From: an uncultured Aquimarina sp.
GTDB taxonomy: Bacteria; Bacteroidota; Bacteroidia; Flavobacteriales; Flavobacteriaceae
Length of the DNA stretch: 64,000 nt
Direction of reading: 5' to 3'
Assembly (NCBI GenBank): GCA_947496705.1
Contig: CANMDW010000009.1
Coordinates: 62,001 to 126,000 of the forward strand
The notes beneath the pieces were generated by a model. That model was not told the origin of the DNA. It did no database searches and saw only the letters and a list, made by a program, of their open reading frames with translations. Shown piece by piece: positions 18,769 through 28,048 of the stretch (positions are counted from its first letter, which is position 1; every line of letters begins with the position of its first letter). Both the position numbers and the translations under genes were made by a program.

Positions 18769-21712
18769 AGCCAATATCACTTTAACATTTGTTCTATTTC
18801 AGTTTTTATTTGTGAATTCACAGAATAAGACGGCTTTTACAATTGTTGATACTAACACTTTGATTGGGATTTCAATAGATAAAAATGATTACAAAGTTGT
18901 TGAAATTGCAGCAAATATTTTGGCTAGCGATATTTATAAAGTTTCAGGAAAACAAATTGAAGTACCTTCAAATACTTCATCATCTGTAATTGTGGCCGGA
19001 ACTATTGGTAAAAACCATATTATAGATAAACTCATAAAAGAAGGTACGTTAGACGTTACTTCAATTAAAAATAAATGGGAAAAGTATCGTATTCAAGTTA
19101 TAGAAAATCCAACAAATACTATAAAAAAGGCTTTAGTAATAGTAGGCTCTGATAGGCGCGCTACAGCTTTTGGCTTGTTAGAAATTTCTAGAAAGATAGG
19201 GGTCTCACCATGGGAATGGTGGGCAGATGTAAACCCTCAAAAACAAAATGAGTTAGTAATTCAAATAGAAAATAGAGTTTATGGTTCGCCATCTGTAAAA
19301 TACAGAGGGCTCTTTTTAAATGATGAAGATTGGGGCTTGCAACGTTGGGCCGCGTTAAATTACGAACCGGAAACTGGTGATATTGGACCAAAAACCTATG
19401 CTAAAATATTTGAACTGTTACTACGTTTACGCGCCAATACCATTTGGCCTGCAATGCATAAATGCACCAAGGCCTTCTATCATTACCCCAAGAATAAAGA
19501 AGTGGCAGATAATTACGCTATTGTTATTGGTAGTTCGCATGCAGAACCTATGTTGTGTAATATTAATACCGAATGGAATCACGATACCATGGGCGAATAC
19601 CGTTATGACACAAATTCTGAAGTCATAAAAGATGTATTTAAGCACCGAGCCAAAGAAACTGCTAATTATGAAGGTATTTATACAGTTGGAATGCGCGGTG
19701 AGCACGATTCTCCTATGATTGTTGGAGAAGACGATACCGATTCGCAGGTAAAACTTTTAGAGAACGTAATTGCCGATCAAAGAGATATTCTTAAAAATAA
19801 CGCTAAAAATGGTGTTGCTAAACCGCAAGCTTTTGTACCTTATAAAGAAGTGTTGCATTACTACCAAAGTGGCTTAGAATTACCAGAAGATATTACATTG
19901 GTTTGGACAGACGATAATTATGGCTATATACGTCAACTAAGCAATACCGAAGAACAAAAACGTACTGGTGGTGCTGGGGTGTATTATCACACTTCATACT
20001 GGGGACGACCACATGATTATTTATGGTTAAACTCGACCAATCCCGTTTTAATGTGGGAAGAAATGTCTAAAGCCTATGAGTTTCAATCGCAAGATTTATG
20101 GATTTTAAATTGCGGTGACATTAAACCACACGAATACAACATCGAGCTGTTTTTAGATATGGCTTGGGATATGTCTAATTTCGAAAAAAGCACCGATGTT
20201 AAAAAACATCATATTGATTGGTCAACTAGAGAATTTGATCATAAGAATGCAGAACGTATTACAAACCTAATGAGAAAATATTACCAATTGGCATTTCAAA
20301 GACGGCCAGAATTTATGGCATGGAGCCAAGTAGAGCCTGTAACCAAAGCAGGAAAAACCGAGTTCACACAATTTCATTATGGCGATGAGGTTTCAAAAAG
20401 AATTAATGAATATGAAAGCTTATTGGAAGAAGTAACCGCAATAAAATTGGAAATTCCGGATCAGAAACAAGACGCCTTCTACCAATTGATTTATTATCCT
20501 GTAATGGGTGCTTCTAACTTAAATCTTAAATGGTTATATGCTTACAAAAATCAATTTGTCGCATCACAAGGTAGACAAAGTGCAACGTACTATGGTAATA
20601 AATCTGAGGAGGCTTTTAATGCCATAAAAATGGAAACAGATTATTTTAATACGAAGCTTCAAAATGGTAAATGGAACCATATTATGAGTATGTCTCCACG
20701 TTATTTACCTGTGTTTTCAAAACCAACGATTTCAAGTGTGAGTCCTCAACCTAAAACCGAATTAAAAATAGCTTTAGAGAGTTATCAAATGGAAGTAAAT
20801 CACGATATTATAAATTCCTATGCCGATGTATTACCTGTGTTTAATGCATACACAAAGAATAGCTATTATGTAGATGTATTTTTAAAAGGAAAAGGCAATT
20901 TAAAATGGGAAGCAAAACCAAAGGTAGATTGGATTAAAATTTCGAAGACTTCTGGAGTGTTAAATGAAAATAAGCTTGAAGAACGCCTTTGGGTAACTAT
21001 AAACTGGGATAAGGTTCCAAAAGGAAAAAATAAAAAAGAAGCTCCTTTAGGACATGACTATCAGCTCATTCCGCCAAGTTATAAAATCAATTCAGCTATC
21101 GAATTTAGTAGTAATACGAGCACAATCAATATTGGAGTTTCGGTTTTTAATCCGGCTTTAGATGCGTTAATGACCTATACAGGTTTTGTTGAAGATAAAG
21201 GCTTTGTTTCTATACATGCTGAAAATTTCGCCAGAAAAAAAACTGGTAAAGAAGCTAATTGGGAAATTTTTAAAGGCCTTGGCTATTCTAATAAGGTAAG
21301 TGTCTCATTACCCAGAACGGCTCGCTCTGAAACAGAGATTAATGGAATTTTGAAAAACAGCCCCGTTTTAGAATACGATTTTTACACCTTCAACTTTGGC
21401 GAAGCAGATGTTGTTTTACAAGCCATACCTACCCATGCATTTTTTAAAGGAAGAGGTGTGCGATGTGCAGTATCTATTGATGATGAAGATCCAAAAATAG
21501 TTGATTTTCAAACTTTTGGAAGAAGCGATTCGTGGAAACAAAATGTATTAAAAAATGCTGCTGTCAAATCGACAAAACAAATAATAAATAAAGCAGGGAA
21601 ACATACCTTGAAAATTTGGATGGTAGATCCCGGCGTTATGATAGACCAGATATTAATCGATTTAGGGGGTTGGAAAAAATCGTATACTTTTCCGCCAGAA
21701 ACCAAAATGTAA
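18737..21712 (+). CDS. GH115 family alpha-glucuronidase
   Basis: GH115 enzymes remove alpha-1,2-linked (4-O-methyl)glucuronic acid from polymers and are calcium- or magnesium-dependent inverters. The protein has about 991 residues. I chose the ATG at 18737 (RELKKYTTNRANITLTFVL, a normal signal peptide), although ATG 18725 and TTG 18722 are also in frame; every choice overlaps the PLC gene by 32-47 bases. Family blocks are VIVGSDRRATAFGLLEIS, SPWEWWADV, YRGLFLNDEDWGL, RLRANTIWPAMH, GMRGEHDSPM and WTDDNYGYIRQL. The C-terminal part has the beta-domain seen in bacterial members. It indicates a glucuronic-acid-bearing target glycan. Confidence 0.93.
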   Translation: MRELKKYTTNRANITLTFVLFQFLFVNSQNKTAFTIVDTNTLIGISIDKNDYKVVEIAANILASDIYKVSGKQIEVPSNTSSSVIVAGTIGKNHIIDKLIKEGTLDVTSIKNKWEKYRIQVIENPTNTIKKALVIVGSDRRATAFGLLEISRKIGVSPWEWWADVNPQKQNELVIQIENRVYGSPSVKYRGLFLNDEDWGLQRWAALNYEPETGDIGPKTYAKIFELLLRLRANTIWPAMHKCTKAFYHYPKNKEVADNYAIVIGSSHAEPMLCNINTEWNHDTMGEYRYDTNSEVIKDVFKHRAKETANYEGIYTVGMRGEHDSPMIVGEDDTDSQVKLLENVIADQRDILKNNAKNGVAKPQAFVPYKEVLHYYQSGLELPEDITLVWTDDNYGYIRQLSNTEEQKRTGGAGVYYHTSYWGRPHDYLWLNSTNPVLMWEEMSKAYEFQSQDLWILNCGDIKPHEYNIELFLDMAWDMSNFEKSTDVKKHHIDWSTREFDHKNAERITNLMRKYYQLAFQRRPEFMAWSQVEPVTKAGKTEFTQFHYGDEVSKRINEYESLLEEVTAIKLEIPDQKQDAFYQLIYYPVMGASNLNLKWLYAYKNQFVASQGRQSATYYGNKSEEAFNAIKMETDYFNTKLQNGKWNHIMSMSPRYLPVFSKPTISSVSPQPKTELKIALESYQMEVNHDIINSYADVLPVFNAYTKNSYYVDVFLKGKGNLKWEAKPKVDWIKISKTSGVLNENKLEERLWVTINWDKVPKGKNKKEAPLGHDYQLIPPSYKINSAIEFSSNTSTINIGVSVFNPALDALMTYTGFVEDKGFVSIHAENFARKKTGKEANWEIFKGLGYSNKVSVSLPRTARSETEINGILKNSPVLEYDFYTFNFGEADVVLQAIPTHAFFKGRGVRCAVSIDDEDPKIVDFQTFGRSDSWKQNVLKNAAVKSTKQIINKAGKHTLKIWMVDPGVMIDQILIDLGGWKKSYTFPPETKM

Positions 21713-21718
21713 TTTACA

Positions 21719-23536
21719 ATGTCACGTCACCATATTCTATTCTTAGTGTTTTTTGTGCTTATTTCCTGTAAAAAGGTAGAAAAATCGCAGCAGCCTAAAA
21801 TACAAATTGCTTTTATGGCAGATGTGCATTTACAGGATATTCATGGCGAATTCTCTGATAGTGACTATAGAGGTGTTTTAAACCCGGAGACAGGAAAATA
21901 CGCCTTAATCAGAACCATGAAATCGCAATTGCAGTCTACTCGTTTATTTAACGAGAATTATTTTGCATTTTTAGCAGCTCTAGACGATGTAGCAAAAAAA
22001 GGCATAAAGTATGTGGTTTTACCAGGTGATTTTAGTGATGATGGACAATTATTAAACGTTAGAGGTTTAAAACGTATATTAACCAACTACGCTAAAAATC
22101 ATGGTATTCAATTTATAATTACTACTGGTAATCATGATCCTGTACGCCCGTTTTTTCAAGAAGCCGGGAAAAAAGATTTTTTAGGTGAAGGTGGAAAACC
22201 GCAAGCAATATTCAGTAAAGAAGGGGTGTTTACTTCTAAAGAAGCCAATACGTTGCCCGTTGTAATTACCAAAGACATCGCCAAATTGGGGTATAAGCAA
22301 ATAGCAAATGAATTAAAAGATTTTGGTTTTTTCCCGAAAAAAACAGATGTGTATTGGGAAACACCTTTTACAAACTATTCATATTTCGATTATAATTTTG
22401 AAGACGGTTTAAAACAAGCTAATTTAACGAATAGAAACTATAAAATATCATATAATAATCGAGTGCCAGATTTGAGTTATTTGGTAGAACCTGCAGATAA
22501 CCTATGGTTTTTGGCTATAGATGCTAATGTTTATATTCCGAAAGAAAAGGCAAAAGATACGCCTTTAGGGACTTCAGGTTATAACAGTGCTAGTGTTGGA
22601 TATAATAATGTCTTAACTCACAAAAAACATTTATTTCATTGGATCAAATCGGTAACAGAGCGTGCCGATAAATTTGGCAAAACACTTATTGTATTTAGTC
22701 ATTATCCGGCAATCGATTTTAATGATGGAGCATTCGAAAATATTAGAAAATTATTTGGCGATAAAAAAATGCAATTACATCGTGTGCCGCAGGATATAGT
22801 TACCAAAATGTTTGTTGACGCCGGTGTAAAAGTTCATTTTGGCGGGCATATGCACATAAACGATACAGGGATCAGAAATGTCACTTCAGGAAGATTGGTG
22901 AATGTTCAAATCCCTTCATTGGCGGCTTACATACCATCCTATAAATTAGTAACAGCAACAAACGACATTTACGAAATTGAAACCATAGTTATAGATTCTG
23001 TTCCAAAATTTAATACTTTGTTTCCTATTTATAAACAAGAATATTCATATCTAAACAAAATAAAAGATAACACTATTTGGAATAAAGACATTTTGAATAC
23101 TAAAACTTATAAAGATTTCACTCAATTTCATTTAAAAGAATTGGTGCGTCTACGGTTTTTAAAGAACGATTGGCCGGTTGAGTTTCGAGACTTATTACTG
23201 CAGTCAACAGGTAAAGATTTGTTATTACTTTCTGGAAATATAACAAACAAGGATGTTTTGAACGAAAATTTTCAAATTGAAGAATTTGAACAATGGACTG
23301 GGTACGATATGGTTAATGATTTTTATAGACTTAGAAGCGCCGATGAATTGGCAATAGCAGATATAGGTGTTAACAAGCTGAAACAATACAAAATGGTCTG
23401 TTCAGCATTGGAAAAATCAGACAATCAGAATTTTAGACTATGGGGTCAGATTTTTCAAAAAACGTGTACTGGTGAACCGTCAAATCATTTTAAAATCGAT
23501 TTAAGCTCGAATACAATTCATCGTATAAGCCCATAA
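21719..23536 (+). CDS. Calcineurin-like metallophosphoesterase lipoprotein
   Basis: This 605-residue lipoprotein (lipobox LISC, Cys17) has a calcineurin-type two-metal phosphoesterase domain. The metal motifs appear in order: ADVHLQD (Asp35, His37), VVLPGDFSDDG, TTGNHDP, VFSHYP and FGGHMHIND. The C-terminal roughly 200 residues have no motif I recognise. It starts 6 bases after the GH115 stop and so belongs to the same operon. A secreted phosphoesterase next to a PLC-like enzyme suggests that the PUL substrate carries phosphate, with this protein removing a monoester left by the PLC. Nucleotide scavenging is an alternative. Confidence 0.88.
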   Translation: MSRHHILFLVFFVLISCKKVEKSQQPKIQIAFMADVHLQDIHGEFSDSDYRGVLNPETGKYALIRTMKSQLQSTRLFNENYFAFLAALDDVAKKGIKYVVLPGDFSDDGQLLNVRGLKRILTNYAKNHGIQFIITTGNHDPVRPFFQEAGKKDFLGEGGKPQAIFSKEGVFTSKEANTLPVVITKDIAKLGYKQIANELKDFGFFPKKTDVYWETPFTNYSYFDYNFEDGLKQANLTNRNYKISYNNRVPDLSYLVEPADNLWFLAIDANVYIPKEKAKDTPLGTSGYNSASVGYNNVLTHKKHLFHWIKSVTERADKFGKTLIVFSHYPAIDFNDGAFENIRKLFGDKKMQLHRVPQDIVTKMFVDAGVKVHFGGHMHINDTGIRNVTSGRLVNVQIPSLAAYIPSYKLVTATNDIYEIETIVIDSVPKFNTLFPIYKQEYSYLNKIKDNTIWNKDILNTKTYKDFTQFHLKELVRLRFLKNDWPVEFRDLLLQSTGKDLLLLSGNITNKDVLNENFQIEEFEQWTGYDMVNDFYRLRSADELAIADIGVNKLKQYKMVCSALEKSDNQNFRLWGQIFQKTCTGEPSNHFKIDLSSNTIHRISP

Positions 23537-23583
23537 CATTTATTATATTGGAACAATAAAACAGGCTTAAGTTAAATTTATTT

Positions 23584-26500
23584 ATGTTAAAAGATATTTT
23601 AATATTCTTTTTTTTACTCTCATTCATCCAGCTTAATGGGCAGAACATAAAATTTGAACATTATAATGATAGTGATGGGCTTTCTCATAATTCAGTAAGG
23701 CATTTTGTTCAGGATGAGAACGGCTTTTTATGGTTGGGCACCTTTTCCGGACTTAATAGATTTGATGGGTATCAATTCAAATCTTATATGAGTTCTACAA
23801 CAAATCCCAATGCTATACATAATGATGATATTACTGCGTTGGAACTCGACAGATCTTCAAATAATCTTTGGATAGGTACCAGAAAAGGATTGACTCTTTT
23901 TAAGACAGACACTCATACGTTTACTACGTTTTTGAACGAAAAAGATAACCCCAATAGTTTGCCAGACGAAGAAATACGTTCGGTATATGTAGACAAATTT
24001 AATAGAGTTTGGGTTGGTACTAAAAGTGCCGGAATTTTTATGTTTTTTCCGGATGAAAATAGATTTTCAAAAATTAATATTGAAGATTTCAACTATATAA
24101 AAGAAATATTTGAAGATAAAAAAGGAAACATTTGGATAGGAACCTATGGATCTGGTTCAGTTGCAAAAGTTACACTCGATGCAAAAGGAGAAATTTCAGA
24201 ACTTGTTAAATACACTTTGTCAATACCAAATTCGAATGATATAAACCCGTATATAAATTTTATATATGAAGATTCCAAATCAGATATTTTTGTAGGTACA
24301 CGAGAGGGGCTTTATAAGCTAGACCTGGTATCAAATACTTTTGTAAACCTCTATATAAAGGATGATATTACAAGAGATAATTTGGGACCGTATTTTTTAT
24401 CTGTTGCCCGTGCTCCTGATGGCAAATATTGGGTTGGCACTCTTGGCGGGCTTCTTGTTTGTAATCAACTAGAAGATATTGAAAACGGTAATTTTCAATG
24501 GCATTATTCAATATTAACAGATAATACATCATTGGTAGATAATTTAATATCTGCACTTTATTTTGATGCTTCCGGAGTTTTATGGATTGGCACTGAAGAT
24601 GGATTGGATAAATATGACCCTTTTGAAAATCAATTTAAAATAAACAAAGATATTTCTTTGTACATTGATAATCAAGCTCCCAGAATTAGAGGTTTTGCTA
24701 AAACGTATGATGACAATGTTATTGTCGTTACAAGACATAACGGACTTTTTATTTCTAAAGAAGATGCTTTCGTTCCATTATATAATAATAAAAACGATAT
24801 AGGCAGTATTTACTCTTACGATGGAAAAACATTTTATTGTGGTTTATGGAATGGGGAAATTTTAGTATATGACTATATCAAAAACACATCAAAGGTAATT
24901 GATGTAAGTTTTGAAAACTCTCCGGTATTTACATTTACAAAGTATGTAGAGAATACCATTGTTGTTGCTTCTTTTGGTGAAGGTGCTATTGTTTTAGATA
25001 CTAAAACACTAAAGGTAACAATCCAGAAAGGTAATTTACTTCCAGGGTATCAAATTAATAAAGTTGTAATAGATGATGATAAAAATTTATGGTTTGCTAC
25101 CGAAGAAGGAGCAGCTAAATATAATACATCATTAAAATCAATAACATTATATAGACAAAATTTAGATGCTACATATGGGCTTCCTCATAATAATGTAAGT
25201 GACATTACCATAGATTTATCTGGAAAAATATGGGCAGCTACACGTATGGGATTAGCAGTATATATACCATTGCAAGATAATTTTGAAGTAGTCTCAGAAC
25301 CCAAAGAGCTCATTGGAAAATGGATTACAGATATGGCAGTCGACACCAATGGAGATCTATGGCTAAACATGAATAATAATAGCATTGCCAAATATGATGT
25401 AGTCAATAAAAATGCCCATATTTACTATGTAAAAAGTGGTAATAGATTAGATGTGTTTAGCTCTGGTGGGTTTTATAATTTTAATAGCTCAAAAATATAT
25501 TTAGGAGGCAAAAATGGAGTTATATATTTCTCTCCTTTAAAGATTAAAGAGAATAAATGGTCGCCACCACCAATAATTACCGAATTTAAAGTCCAGAACA
25601 AAGAAATAGTTCCAGGTTTAAAAATTAATGGTCAAATTCCATTTAAAAAAGATTTAAACTATAAAAAAAGCGTTGAGCTTAATTATCGTAACCGTAATTT
25701 TTCAATTCAATTTTCAACACCTTCTTTTACAAACGAAAGGCTTAATAAATTTCAATATATGTTGGAAGGATTTGATGAAGATTGGATAGAAACTAGCAGT
25801 AATTCAAGAACTGTACAGTATACCAATCTGTATGCAGATGATTATGTTTTTAAAATAAGGTCGAGTAATAGTGATGGGAATTGGAGCGAAATCACTTCAT
25901 ATAAAATTAAGGTACTACCAACATTTTGGTTAACCTATAAAGGAATTTCCTTATTGTTATTTGTGCTTTCTTTACTGATTTATTTTACAAGAAAGCAGAT
26001 AAAATTACGATTAAATTTAAAACGAGAGCTTTTACTAGAAAAAGTTAAACGAGAACGTGATGAAAAGTTAAATAATGAGAAACTGCGTTTTTTTACTAAT
26101 ATTTCACATGAATTAAGAACACCTTTAACCTTAATATTAGGTCCTGTAACACAGTTACTAGACCAAGATAATGCAAATACTTATGAAAGAAATAAGGTTC
26201 ATTTAATTTATCAAAATGCCAATAGATTGTTGCGATTGGTAAACCAAATTTTAGATTTTAGAAGAGCTGAAACGGGAGAATTAAAATTAAAAATTTCCAA
26301 AAGTGAAATTTTGGCAAGTACTAAAAATATATTTAATTCATTTATAGAACTTTCGCAATCTAAAAACATAAATTTTAACTTGAATGTTGAGGAGGATACC
26401 ATAGAATGTTGGATAGATATGGATAAGTATAATAAGATTTTATATAATTTGCTTTCCAATGCTATGAAATTTACAAATAACTATGGAAATGTCGATTTGT

Positions 26501-27639
26501 TTTTAGGAATTAAAGAAGGAGAACAAAAAAAATTGATAATCGAAGTAAGCGATGATGGTATAGGTATTCCTATTGGAAGTCAAGAAAAAATATATTCAAG
26601 ATTTTATCAGGCACAAAATAGTAAAGCGAATACCACAGGTACAGGAATTGGGTTATCACTTGTTAAAGCATTGGTTGAAATTCATAAAGGAAAAATTAAG
26701 GTAGAAAGTGCACCAAATGCTGGAAGCGTTTTTAAAATAGAATTGCCTATCTGTAAAGAAGCATATACTAAAAATGAAATACTTCATTTTACCCTAAGTA
26801 AGCAAGATAATGATGAGTTTATTCCTGTTAAACAAGGATATAATGAGTTTAATGAAATAAAAGTAAAAAAGCTTCAAAATAATATCGAAATAAAACATAA
26901 AATACTAATTATTGATGATAACGCAGAGCTCAGAAAATATCTAAAAGAATATTTATCTGACTTTTATAAGGTCTATGAAGCAGAAAACGGAAAGCAAGGA
27001 TTGGAAGTTTGTCGAAAAGTTAAACCAACTTTATGTGTAGTAGATGTTATGATGCCAATAATGGATGGATTTCAATTTGTAGAGGAACTAAAAACTGACG
27101 AAAACGTAAGTCATACTGCCGTTATTTTATTAACAGCATTGGCAGAAAATGAGAATAGAATTAAGGGTTATAAAATAGGAGTCGATGGTTATTTGGTAAA
27201 ACCCTTTGATCCTTCTTTAATTAAGACACGGATTGATAATGTAATTAAGATACATTTTGATTTAAAACAAAAATTTTCGGGAGAGGCTGAAACTGATGTT
27301 ATATCATTGGCACACTCTCAAATAGATATTGAGCTAATATCAAAAATAAAAGAGCTTATTGAACAAAATATAAATAACCCAGAATTAACCTCTAGCTTTT
27401 TATGTAGTGAACTTGCTATGAGTTCTTCTAAAATCTACCGGAAAATAAAACAACTTACAGATTTATCTCCCAATGAGTTTATAAGGACCATTCGCTTGAA
27501 AAAATCAGCAAAATTACTCAAATCAAAAAATCATAATGTTTCTGAAGTAGCCAATTTGGTTGGTTTTAACGACCCATTGTATTTTAGTCGATGTTTTAAA
27601 AAACAGTTTGGACATTCGCCAAGCAAATTAATAAAGTAA
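23584..27639 (+). CDS. Hybrid two-component system sensor-regulator of the PUL
   Basis: This is a 1351-residue one-protein two-component system of the kind that controls Bacteroidota PULs. After a signal peptide (ending near QLNGQ) come repeated Reg_prop beta-propeller blades (GFLWLGTFSGLNRFDG, NLWIGTRKGL, GVLWIGTEDGLDKYDP and others, about residues 30-690). A Y_Y_Y domain (about 700-775) and a transmembrane segment (about 783-803) follow. The histidine kinase has FFTNISHELRTP with phospho-acceptor His842, LLSNAMKFT and DDGIGIP. The receiver has Asp1154 in VVDVMMPIMDG, and the protein ends in an AraC HTH pair. It probably senses a degradation product in the periplasm and activates the operon above. 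It is the last PUL gene. Confidence 0.96.
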   Translation: MLKDILIFFFLLSFIQLNGQNIKFEHYNDSDGLSHNSVRHFVQDENGFLWLGTFSGLNRFDGYQFKSYMSSTTNPNAIHNDDITALELDRSSNNLWIGTRKGLTLFKTDTHTFTTFLNEKDNPNSLPDEEIRSVYVDKFNRVWVGTKSAGIFMFFPDENRFSKINIEDFNYIKEIFEDKKGNIWIGTYGSGSVAKVTLDAKGEISELVKYTLSIPNSNDINPYINFIYEDSKSDIFVGTREGLYKLDLVSNTFVNLYIKDDITRDNLGPYFLSVARAPDGKYWVGTLGGLLVCNQLEDIENGNFQWHYSILTDNTSLVDNLISALYFDASGVLWIGTEDGLDKYDPFENQFKINKDISLYIDNQAPRIRGFAKTYDDNVIVVTRHNGLFISKEDAFVPLYNNKNDIGSIYSYDGKTFYCGLWNGEILVYDYIKNTSKVIDVSFENSPVFTFTKYVENTIVVASFGEGAIVLDTKTLKVTIQKGNLLPGYQINKVVIDDDKNLWFATEEGAAKYNTSLKSITLYRQNLDATYGLPHNNVSDITIDLSGKIWAATRMGLAVYIPLQDNFEVVSEPKELIGKWITDMAVDTNGDLWLNMNNNSIAKYDVVNKNAHIYYVKSGNRLDVFSSGGFYNFNSSKIYLGGKNGVIYFSPLKIKENKWSPPPIITEFKVQNKEIVPGLKINGQIPFKKDLNYKKSVELNYRNRNFSIQFSTPSFTNERLNKFQYMLEGFDEDWIETSSNSRTVQYTNLYADDYVFKIRSSNSDGNWSEITSYKIKVLPTFWLTYKGISLLLFVLSLLIYFTRKQIKLRLNLKRELLLEKVKRERDEKLNNEKLRFFTNISHELRTPLTLILGPVTQLLDQDNANTYERNKVHLIYQNANRLLRLVNQILDFRRAETGELKLKISKSEILASTKNIFNSFIELSQSKNINFNLNVEEDTIECWIDMDKYNKILYNLLSNAMKFTNNYGNVDLFLGIKEGEQKKLIIEVSDDGIGIPIGSQEKIYSRFYQAQNSKANTTGTGIGLSLVKALVEIHKGKIKVESAPNAGSVFKIELPICKEAYTKNEILHFTLSKQDNDEFIPVKQGYNEFNEIKVKKLQNNIEIKHKILIIDDNAELRKYLKEYLSDFYKVYEAENGKQGLEVCRKVKPTLCVVDVMMPIMDGFQFVEELKTDENVSHTAVILLTALAENENRIKGYKIGVDGYLVKPFDPSLIKTRIDNVIKIHFDLKQKFSGEAETDVISLAHSQIDIELISKIKELIEQNINNPELTSSFLCSELAMSSSKIYRKIKQLTDLSPNEFIRTIRLKKSAKLLKSKNHNVSEVANLVGFNDPLYFSRCFKKQFGHSPSKLIK

Positions 27640-27741
27640 TCTTCAATTTTAGAAAAGTTTTCAAATTAGAAACATTAAATTACATTAATATCTGCAATTA
27701 TTAGAACAACTGTTCTAGCCCTCTTAACTGTTAGAAACACG

Positions 27742-27776
27742 AAACCCTCTGTAATTTACTAAAAACAGAGGGTTTT
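27742..27776 (+). terminator. Hairpin terminator closing the PUL
   Basis: A 10-bp stem (27742-27751 with 27766-27775, AAACCCTCTG against its complement) with a 14-base loop ends in TTTT. It lies about 100 bases after the sensor gene stop and just before the tRNA-like sequence. It has a short A run on its other side, so it could also act on - strand transcripts. Confidence 0.8.
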
Positions 27777-27782
27777 GATTTG

Positions 27783-27883
27783 TCGGGGTATTAGGATTCG
27801 AACCTGCGACCTTCCCGATTTAAAATCGGGACGCGATAACCGGGTGGAGTTTATCCCGCACTTGTTGCGGGACTACACCCCGA
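27783..27883 (-). pseudogene. tRNA-like sequence with a palindrome inserted in the D-arm
   Basis: Read on the - strand, the ends pair as a 7-bp acceptor stem (TCGGGGT with ACCCCGA). There is a perfect anticodon stem CCCGA/TCGGG around loop TTTTAAA (27819-27825) and a T-loop GGTTCGAATCC. The T-stem is weak. The D-arm is disrupted by a 19-base element with 7-bp arms (27854-27860, 27866-27872). Read literally the anticodon is UUA, which would pair with UAA stop codons. No CCA is encoded. I read it as a degraded tRNA that received a short repeated palindrome, not a working suppressor. Confidence 0.5.
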
Positions 27884-28048
27884 AGTCAATTATCCTAAGA
27901 GGGCGCAAATACAAACAATCTGTTTTGTTTTGCCTCAAAATTATATAAACATTCTTAAGCAACATTATTTTTTGTAAAATTGACTAACATAATCATGTTT
28001 GTTTAAGTCATTTATCTTTTGTTTCCGATATTTGAGCAAAAACAAATC

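Noticed and set aside
27783..27883. A working ochre-suppressor tRNA
   Set aside because: The D-arm is disrupted and the T-stem is mispaired, so a functional tRNA is unlikely without experimental support.
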